A stretch of DNA of 29,166 bases from an uncultured Blautia sp. (GTDB lineage Bacteria; Bacillota; Clostridia; Lachnospirales; Lachnospiraceae), in the NCBI GenBank assembly GCA_900547685.1, contig URHS01000032.1:1-29166 (forward strand), read 5' to 3'. The notes under the pieces were generated by a model. That model was not told the origin of the DNA, ran no database searches, and was given only the letters and a program-made list of their open reading frames with translations. The first letter of the stretch is position 1; the number at the start of each line of letters is the position of its first letter. Below are positions 24,197 to 29,166 of the stretch, in pieces. The translations under genes were made by a program, and so were the position numbers.

Positions 24197-24985
24197 ATGA
24201 GCGTACAATTATTAGATAAGACCAGAAAAATAAATAAGCTTCTTCATAATAATCATGCTTCAAAAGTTCTATTTAATGATATATGTGAAGTCATGGTAGA
24301 GACACTGGATTCAAACATTTTAGTAATTAGTAAAAAAGGAAAAGTATTAGGTGTAGGAAACTGTCCCGGAGTAGATAGAATTACTGAATTGATTGACAGT
24401 GAAGTGGGCGGATATATAGACAATCTTTTAAATGAAAGGTTGTTAGGTGTGTTGTCTACGAAAGAAAATGTAAATTTACAGACTCTTGGGTTTGAAGACG
24501 AACAGATTAGCCGATATATGGCAATTATAAGTCCGATTGATATTGCCGGAGAAAGACTGGGAACTTTATTTATGTATCGCAGTGCGAAACCTTATGATAT
24601 CGAGGATATTATTGTCAGTGAATATGGTACAACTGTAGTTGGGTTAGAAATGATGCGGTCTGTACATGAGGAAAATGCAGAAGAAAACAGAAAAATTCAG
24701 GTGGTAAAATCTGCATTTAGTACATTATCCTTCTCTGAACTGGAGGCAATTATTCATATTTTTGATGAACTTAATGGCGAAGAGGGAATTCTTGTAGCAA
24801 GTAAAATTGCTGACAGAGTGGGGATTACCAGATCAGTTATTGTTAATGCTCTTAGAAAATTCGAAAGTGCAGGTGTAATAGAGTCTCGTTCTTCAGGAAT
24901 GAAGGGAACTTATATTAAAGTATTAAATGAAGTTATTTTTGATGAACTGGAAGAAATTAAAAAACGAAAATTAGTAAAGAAATAA
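24197..24985 (+). CDS. codY: Global transcriptional regulator CodY
   Basis: Senses branched-chain amino acids and GTP and represses amino-acid synthesis, transport and other stationary-phase genes when nutrients are plentiful. 262 residues, close to the usual 259. The GAF ligand domain (about 1-155) begins MSVQLLDKTRKINKLLHNN. The C-terminal winged helix-turn-helix shows ASKIADRVGITRSVIVNALR and ESAGVIESRSSGMKGTYIKVLN, nearly identical to the family consensus. The ATG at 24197 is taken because AAAGGAGG lies five bases before it; the open frame upstream to 24131 has no such site. Two candidate CodY boxes lie upstream, consistent with self-control. It has its own promoter and terminator. Confidence 0.97.
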   Translation: MSVQLLDKTRKINKLLHNNHASKVLFNDICEVMVETLDSNILVISKKGKVLGVGNCPGVDRITELIDSEVGGYIDNLLNERLLGVLSTKENVNLQTLGFEDEQISRYMAIISPIDIAGERLGTLFMYRSAKPYDIEDIIVSEYGTTVVGLEMMRSVHEENAEENRKIQVVKSAFSTLSFSELEAIIHIFDELNGEEGILVASKIADRVGITRSVIVNALRKFESAGVIESRSSGMKGTYIKVLNEVIFDELEEIKKRKLVKK

Positions 24986-24989
24986 TATG

Positions 24990-25025
24990 AAAGAGGTTGT
25001 TTGCTTGATGCAGCAGCCTCTTTTT
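24990..25025 (+). terminator. Rho-independent terminator of codY
   Basis: AAAGAGGTTGTTTGC (24990-25004) pairs with GCAGCAGCCTCTTT (25010-25023), with two G-U pairs and one bulged base, and a T-run at 25021-25025. Confidence 0.85.
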
Positions 25026-25090
25026 CTATGATATTATTTCAAATGCACCTGATAGATTGATGTGATATTCTGCTTTTATATTTTGCTATT

Positions 25091-25122
25091 ATGTTAACTT
25101 CCAGAAGTAGGTACAACTAAAT
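25091..25122 (+). repeat. Left terminal inverted repeat of the IS
   Basis: Starts ATGTTAACTTCCAGAA, then GTAGG, then TACAACTAAAT. It pairs with the right end at 27444-27474, which has ATTT in place of GTAGG. Confidence 0.88.
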
Positions 25123-25168
25123 AAAAAATCGAGATTCATGGAATGATAAAATCCTCGAAAATAAGCCA

Positions 25169-25204
25169 AAAACCTGCGTTTTTGATTGAAAAAATGCAGG
25201 TTTT
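25169..25204 (+). terminator. Long hairpin at the IS left end, likely blocks read-through into the transposase
   Basis: A 15-bp stem: 25169-25183 with 25190-25204, one G-U pair, loop GATTGA. The core is AAAACCTGC/GCAGGTTTT. The 3' arm ends in TTTT, as in a terminator. It overlaps the transposase -35 region, so transcripts entering from outside would fold it while internal starts begin after it. Confidence 0.65.
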
Positions 25205-25214
25205 ATGATATACT
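25186..25214 (+). promoter_or_regulatory. Promoter of the transposase operon
   Basis: TTGAAA (25186-25191), 17-bp spacer, TATACT (25209-25214), 41 bp before the transposase start. Confidence 0.6.
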
Positions 25215-25255
25215 ATATTTAGTCGTAAATACAACTATTAAAAGGAGTGGAAGTC

Positions 25256-26944
25256 ATGTATCTTGATTACCTTGTTGATATACCAGAAGTGAAAGGAAAA
25301 ATCACATTTCGAAGTAAAGGAAATGCCCGTTATGTTTATTATGAGTATGATAGGATTTATGATTCGGATAAAAGATATACAACAGTAAGAAGGGTTACCA
25401 TTGGTAAGGTGTCAGCAGATGATGAATCAAAGATGAGACCGAACGAGAACTTTAAGAAATATTTCCCAGAAGTAGAAGTGCCAGAAGAATCTGATACCGT
25501 GAGAAGTAGTTGCTTGAAAGCTGGCACATATATGGTAATGAGTAAGACTGTAAAAGACATGGGATTAGATACGAAACTGGAGGATATATTTGGCGTTAAA
25601 GTAGCAGGTATGCTTTTGGATTTTGCTTCTTATTCGATCATCACAGAAGGGAATGCAGCTCAGTATTATCCGGATTATGCATATAATCATCCTTTATTTA
25701 CTCCTGAAATGAAAATCTACAGTGATTCAACGATTTCAGATTTCTTTCGCTCGATAAACGAAAATCAGCGACAAGACTTTCTTGATAGTTGGAATGAAGA
25801 ACGGAATAAGCGTGAAAGAATCTACATTTCGTATGATTCAACAAACAAAAACTGCGAAGCAGGAAATATCAGTATGGTAGAGTTTGGGGCTGCCAAGATA
25901 GATGCAGGACTGCCTATTTTTAATTATGCGGTAGGCTATGACATTACCAATAGTGAACCGCTATTGTATGAGAAATATCCAGGAAGCATCAATGATGTAT
26001 CACAGCTACAGTTTATGGTAGAAAAGGTGAAAGGTTACGGATATAAAAACATTGGATTTATTCTAGATAGAGGATATTTTAGCCAAGAGAATCTCAGATT
26101 TATGGACAACAATGGATTTGGATTCCTTATTATGGTGAAGGGATGCAAAGAATTTATCCGTGATCAGATTCGTAAACAGAAAGGCACATTTGAAAATGAT
26201 TGGGGCAATCAGATAGCGGAATTCGGAGTATATGGAAAAACGGTTCATACATTTGTATATTCAGCAGACACAAAGAAAAGATATGTTCATATTTATTACA
26301 GTGCTGCAAAGGCTGCTGGCGAACGAGCGAGAGTGGAAGAAAGTATTCAAGAGATGCAGAGCTATTTGAAGAGGTTTCAAGATACGGAACACGAATTCGG
26401 ACCGGCGTTCCACAAATTTTTTCATCTGCATTATAACAACGATACGGGACATTTTGTTTATGGGGAACCGAAACTGCAGGCGATACGAGATGAGTTGGAT
26501 TTATGTGGTTATTTTGCAATTATTTCATCGGAAAAGATGGATGCGAAAAAGGCAATCGGCTTATATAAGAATCGAGATGCATCGGAAAAAGTATTTCGAG
26601 CAGATAAGTCATACTTGGGGAATCATTGCCTGAGAGTTGCTTCTGAAGAAGCGGCATCGAATAAAATATTTGTTGGATTTATTGCGTTGATTATTCGATG
26701 TAGATTGTATACGGCATTGAAGAATAAAGCATCTGAAATGGTCAAGAAACCGAATTATCTTACTGTTCCAGCTGCAATCAGAGAACTGGAAAAGATTGAA
26801 ATCACAAGACAATGGGATAAAATATATCGCTTGGATCATGCAGTTTCCAAGACGCAAAAGGTTATATTAGATGCATTTGGAATCCGTGCAGAGCAAGTGA
26901 AATACAAATCGAATTATATCAGTGAACAATTAAAGGGGAAATAA
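25256..26944 (+). CDS. DDE transposase, IS4 superfamily, IS1634-like
   Basis: Moves the surrounding IS by cut-and-paste or a related route. 562 residues, typical for this long transposase class. The catalytic triad is readable: D194 in ISYDSTN, D271 in ILDRGYFS, and E444 in YKNRDASEKVFRADK, which is an exact YREK motif (Y-2-R-3-E-6-K) of the IS4 superfamily. The stretch between D271 and E444 is the beta-strand insertion domain of the group. No stop or frameshift is seen, so it may be active. ATG 25256 is chosen over GTG 25247 because AAAGGAG ends at 25247. Two small genes follow at 2-bp gaps. Family placement in IS1634 rests on length and motif spacing. Confidence 0.9.
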   Translation: MYLDYLVDIPEVKGKITFRSKGNARYVYYEYDRIYDSDKRYTTVRRVTIGKVSADDESKMRPNENFKKYFPEVEVPEESDTVRSSCLKAGTYMVMSKTVKDMGLDTKLEDIFGVKVAGMLLDFASYSIITEGNAAQYYPDYAYNHPLFTPEMKIYSDSTISDFFRSINENQRQDFLDSWNEERNKRERIYISYDSTNKNCEAGNISMVEFGAAKIDAGLPIFNYAVGYDITNSEPLLYEKYPGSINDVSQLQFMVEKVKGYGYKNIGFILDRGYFSQENLRFMDNNGFGFLIMVKGCKEFIRDQIRKQKGTFENDWGNQIAEFGVYGKTVHTFVYSADTKKRYVHIYYSAAKAAGERARVEESIQEMQSYLKRFQDTEHEFGPAFHKFFHLHYNNDTGHFVYGEPKLQAIRDELDLCGYFAIISSEKMDAKKAIGLYKNRDASEKVFRADKSYLGNHCLRVASEEAASNKIFVGFIALIIRCRLYTALKNKASEMVKKPNYLTVPAAIRELEKIEITRQWDKIYRLDHAVSKTQKVILDAFGIRAEQVKYKSNYISEQLKGK

Positions 26945-26946
26945 AA

Positions 26947-27174
26947 ATGGCTAGAAATATCAGTAAAGAAAGTTTAGAGCAGAAGATAGAAAAAATAGAA
27001 AAGGCAATCAGTAAGAACCGAGAACAGTATGATCGTTTGACTGCAGAGTTAGAAGAACTTCATAGAAAACAGAAAGCGTTGCAAAGTGAAGAATTATTGA
27101 AAGCTATTGAAGGAAGTAGCAGAAGTTATGAGGAAATCTTAAGTTTTATTCAAGGGAAAGAGATAGGTGAATAA
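26947..27174 (+). CDS. Small coiled-coil protein, IS accessory ORF A
   Basis: 75 residues, function unknown. Residues about 8-50 form a charged heptad pattern (LEQKIEKIEKAISKNREQYDRLTAELEEL), a strong coiled coil; the C-terminal SRSYEEILSFIQGKE could be a short helix. In layout it resembles small coiled-coil proteins of conjugative elements (DUF4315-like), but that is a guess from pattern alone. The ATG is 2 bp after the transposase stop, with AAAGGGGA upstream, and the gene lies inside the IS ends, so it is transcribed and moves with the transposase. A transposase partner or regulator is possible. Confidence 0.65.
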   Translation: MARNISKESLEQKIEKIEKAISKNREQYDRLTAELEELHRKQKALQSEELLKAIEGSSRSYEEILSFIQGKEIGE

Positions 27175-27176
27175 GT

Positions 27177-27398
27177 ATGGACGAATACTCAAGAATTATA
27201 ATTGAAGAATACTGTATGAATCATCCGAAAACAAAAAAAGCGGACTTTTTATGGGAAATGGTTCACATGTCATATGACATTACATGTGAACCAGAACCTT
27301 GGCAATTGATGCATCTATCACAATTGATATCAAGAGAAAGAAATCCAGAGTTGAGAGAAGCACTGGAAGAGTTGGATGAGTTTATGAACGGATATTAA
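27177..27398 (+). CDS. Small acidic protein, IS accessory ORF B
   Basis: 73 residues, not recognised. It is acidic, with two cysteines and an aromatic-rich middle (FLWEMVHMSYDI, EPEPWQLMHLSQLI) and a predicted helical end, ELREALEELDEFMNGY. The ATG is 2 bp after ORF A; AGGTG about ten bases before it could be a ribosome site. It lies between the transposase and the right terminal repeat, so it is part of the mobile unit. Coding is supported by position and tight spacing rather than by any known domain. Confidence 0.6.
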   Translation: MDEYSRIIIEEYCMNHPKTKKADFLWEMVHMSYDITCEPEPWQLMHLSQLISRERNPELREALEELDEFMNGY

Positions 27399-27443
27399 AT
27401 CGAGTTATTTTAATCGACGATTGCTGTGAAAGGAAGAGCGTTG

Positions 27444-27474
27444 ATTTAGTTGTAAAATTTCTGGAAGTTAACAT
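27444..27474 (-). repeat. Right terminal inverted repeat of the IS
   Basis: Read on the minus strand it starts ATGTTAACTTCCAGAA (27474-27459) and continues to TACAACTAAAT, matching the left end. Confidence 0.88.
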
Positions 27475-27589
27475 ATTATAAAAAATATATAAAATCGATA
27501 CAAAAATAAAAAGATAAAAAAACAAGAGAAAAAACGAGAAAACAAAAGAAAATATAAGATAATTACAAGAAAAAAGTTGCTATATACAG
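27475..27589. other. A-rich, strand-asymmetric spacer between the IS and the groES promoter
   Basis: The top strand is almost only A with few G and T, in runs such as AAAAAAAC and GAGAAAAAAC. No ORF, repeat unit or hairpin is seen. It might act as an UP-element-like or bent stretch for the groES promoter; this is inferred from composition only. Confidence 0.4.
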
Positions 27590-27618
27590 TTGCGAAATTG
27601 AATGAAATTAACTAATAT
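27590..27618 (+). promoter_or_regulatory. Putative promoter of groESL
   Basis: TTGCGA (27590-27595), 17-bp spacer, TAATAT (27613-27618). Both hexamers match at 4 of 6. The position, 11 bp before the CIRCE site, is right for HrcA control. Confidence 0.5.
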
Positions 27619-27629
27619 ATGACTATCGG

Positions 27630-27656
27630 TTAGCACTCGATAGAAATGAGTGCTAA
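27630..27656 (+). promoter_or_regulatory. CIRCE operator (HrcA binding site) of groESL
   Basis: Perfect TTAGCACTC-N9-GAGTGCTAA, both arms identical to the site at 2124-2150, with a different spacer. It lies 37 bp before the groES start. Confidence 0.97.
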
Positions 27657-27693
27657 TAAACAGAAGATGGCAATGATAAAGGAGGAAATAGAT

Positions 27694-27978
27694 ATGAAGT
27701 TAGTACCATTAGGTGACAGAGTTGTATTAAAACAGTTAGTTGCAGAAGAAACAACAAAATCAGGAATTGTTTTACCGGGTCAGGCTCAGGAAAAACCACA
27801 GCAGGCAGAAGTTGTTGCTGTTGGACCAGGCGGAATTGTTGATGGCAAAGAAGTAAAAATGGAAGTAGCAGCAGGTGATCAGGTTATCTATTCTAAATAC
27901 GCAGGAACAGAAGTAAAACTTGACGGAGAAGAATATATTATCGTTAAACAGAATGATATTTTAGCTGTCGTAAAATAA
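27694..27978 (+). CDS. groES: Co-chaperonin GroES (Hsp10)
   Basis: Heptameric lid of the GroEL folding chamber. 94 residues, the standard length. It starts MKLVPLGDRVVLKQ, has the mobile loop around EETTKSGIVLPGQAQEKP and the closing YIIVKQNDILAVVK. The ATG at 27694 with AAAGGAGG eight bases upstream is the true start; an in-frame ATG at 27646 lies inside the CIRCE operator and would add 16 residues that the family lacks. groEL follows after 39 bp. Controlled by HrcA through the CIRCE at 27630. Confidence 0.98.
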   Translation: MKLVPLGDRVVLKQLVAEETTKSGIVLPGQAQEKPQQAEVVAVGPGGIVDGKEVKMEVAAGDQVIYSKYAGTEVKLDGEEYIIVKQNDILAVVK

Positions 27979-28017
27979 TTTTAAATTGAAAGCTTAAATT
28001 TTAGGAGGAATGTCATC

Positions 28018-29152
28018 ATGGCAAAAGAAATTAAATATGGCGGAGAAGCAAGAGCTGCATTAGAAGCTGGTGTTAATAAATTAGCAGATACAGTAAGAGT
28101 TACATTGGGACCAAAAGGAAGAAACGTTGTTTTAGATAAATCTTTTGGTGCACCATTGATTACAAATGACGGTGTTACAATTGCAAAAGAAATCGAATTA
28201 GAAGACGGATTCGAAAATATGGGTGCACAGCTGATTAAAGAAGTTGCTGCAAAAACAAATGATGTAGCCGGAGATGGTACAACAACAGCAACTGTTTTAG
28301 CACAGGCTATGGTACACGAAGGTATGAAAAACCTGGCAGCAGGTGCAAATCCAATCATTCTTAGAAAAGGTATGAAAAAAGCAACAGAAGCAGCAGTAAA
28401 TGCGATTCAGAGCATGAGCTCTAACATCGAAGGCAGAGACCAGATCGCAAGAGTTGCAGCAATTTCAGCAGGTGATGATGAAGTTGGTGAAATGGTTGCA
28501 GAAGCAATGGAAAAAGTAAGCAAAGATGGTGTTATTACAATCGAAGAATCCAAAACTATGAAAACAGAGTTGGATTTAGTAGAAGGTATGCAGTTTGATA
28601 GAGGATATATTTCCGCATATATGGCAACAGATATGGATAAAATGGAAACTGTTTTAGACGATCCATATATCTTAATCACAGATAAGAAGATTTCTAATAT
28701 TCAGGACATTCTTCCTGTTTTGGAACAGATTGTAAAAACAGGCGCTAAATTATTGATTATCGCAGAAGACATTGAAGGTGAAGCTCTTACAACTTTAATT
28801 GTTAATAAATTAAGAGGTACATTCTCTGTATGTGCAGTAAAAGCTCCGGGATATGGTGACAGAAGAAAAGAAATGTTGAAAGATATTGCCGTATTAACAA
28901 ATGGTACTGTAATTTCTGATGAAATCGGATTGGAATTAAAAGATACAACAATGGAACAGTTAGGACGTGCAAAATCTGTTAAAGTTCAGAAAGAAACAAC
29001 TGTTATCGTAGATGGTATGGGCGAAAAAGAAGAAATTGATGCAAGAGTTGCTCAGATTAAACATCAGATTGCAGAAACTACATCTGAATTTGATAAAGAA
29101 AAATTACAGGAAAGACTTGCAAAATTAGCAGGTGGTGTTGCTGTTATTCGTG
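28018..29152 (+). CDS. groEL: Chaperonin GroEL (Hsp60), 3'-truncated
   Basis: Double-ring ATP-dependent folding chamber working with GroES. About 378 genuine residues of the usual 540 or so are present. The start MAKEIKYGGEARAALEAGV follows TTAGGAGGA; conserved blocks include TVRVTLGPKGRNVVLDKSFG, the ATP-site DGVT and GDGTTTATVLAQ, ISAGDDEVGEMVAEAM, and KAPGYGDRRKEML. The reading frame stays open to base 29166, but the last residues after GGVAVIR (EIGRA) depart from the nearly invariant V-G-A-A-T-E of the family. These come from adapter bases starting at 29153, so the natural sequence ends about there. The equatorial domain's C-terminal part lies beyond the window. Confidence 0.98.
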
Positions 29153-29166
29153 AGATCGGAAGAGCA
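29153..29166 (+). other. Sequencing adapter remnant at contig end (not biological)
   Basis: AGATCGGAAGAGCA is identical to the first 14 bases of the standard Illumina TruSeq adapter. It starts exactly where the groEL translation leaves the family consensus and runs to the last base of the window. It should be trimmed. Confidence 0.9.

Larger units (their letters stand above)
25091..27474. mobile_element. Insertion sequence, IS4 superfamily (IS1634-like), 2384 bp, with two accessory ORFs
   Basis: Bounded by imperfect terminal inverted repeats: left 25091-25122, right 27444-27474. Both share ATGTTAACTTCCAGAA at the tip and TACAACTAAAT further in, with only 4-5 differing bases between. Between them are a hairpin, a promoter, the transposase and two small ORFs, all on the plus strand. 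The only flanking direct repeat seen is ATT, next to each tip, so a target duplication is not established. It stands between the codY terminator and the groES promoter and breaks no visible gene. Confidence 0.88.

Noticed and set aside
25086..25095. Target-site duplication of the IS
   Set aside because: Only ATT repeats directly outside both tips; longer matches (ATTAT, TATTAT) are shifted relative to the ends, so no duplication is claimed.
27646..27693. GroES starting at 27646
   Set aside because: This would place the start inside the CIRCE operator and add 16 residues absent from the family; AAAGGAGG precedes the ATG at 27694.
29143..29166. Divergent GroEL segment as a real variant
   Set aside because: The bases match a sequencing adapter exactly.
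1..29166. CRISPR arrays, tRNA or rRNA genes, prophage or restriction/defence cassettes
   Set aside because: No spaced direct repeats, cloverleaf-type tRNA sequences, rRNA segments or phage/defence proteins were seen on either strand.

Overview
This is low-GC, Gram-positive (Bacillota) chromosomal DNA. Gene content and protein style point to a spore-forming anaerobe of class Clostridia, most likely family Lachnospiraceae (Blautia/Dorea-like); the family is an inference, since there is no rRNA in the window. Almost everything is core housekeeping DNA. The accessory material is one MITE-like repeat, one insertion sequence (IS) carrying two extra small ORFs, and a sequencing-adapter tail at the right edge.

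Layout. 1-1877: 3' part of uvrB. 1882-2052: a 171-bp structured repeat flanked by a 9-bp direct repeat, inserted at the uvrB stop codon. 2082-7178: HrcA-controlled heat-shock operon (perfect CIRCE operator, hrcA-grpE-dnaK-dnaJ, strong terminator). 7179-11346: prmA-rsmE followed by a cysteine desulfurase and thiI (sulfur transfer to tRNA). 11371-11737: a minus-strand HPr-like gene without the catalytic histidine, with its own promoter and terminator. 11822-18725: mtaB, then ireB-ruvX-DUF1292, RNase J, a YlbF-family gene, a catalytic-domain-less MltG-like membrane protein, trmR and a U32-family tRNA hydroxylase. 18699-19362: sigK on the minus strand, converging on and overlapping the U32 gene. 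19391-24985: yifB/comM, dprA, topA and codY. 25091-27474: an IS with 31-32 bp terminal inverted repeats, a DDE transposase of the IS4 superfamily (IS1634-like) and two small downstream ORFs. 27590-29166: second perfect CIRCE, groES and the 5' part of groEL, ending in 14 bases identical to the Illumina adapter start.

How the genes work together. HrcA should repress both the dnaK operon and groESL through identical CIRCE palindromes, so the window holds the whole HrcA regulon core. A translation and tRNA-modification theme runs through the middle: PrmA methylates L11, RsmE methylates 16S rRNA, NifS-type desulfurase plus ThiI make 4-thiouridine, MtaB makes ms2t6A, and TrhP plus TrmR make mo5U34. 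RNase J and a YlbF protein concern mRNA decay. YifB and DprA are DNA-uptake/recombination genes, TopA is topoisomerase I, and CodY is the global nutrient regulator, with candidate CodY boxes at its own promoter. SigK shows that the organism descends from, or is, a sporeformer. No CRISPR array, tRNA or rRNA was seen.

The most unusual items are the 171-bp repeat with target duplication at the uvrB stop, the two accessory ORFs inside the IS, the His-less HPr, the MltG lacking its catalytic domain, SigK with no possible pro-sequence, a 14-bp perfect hairpin inside trmR, and the adapter tail.
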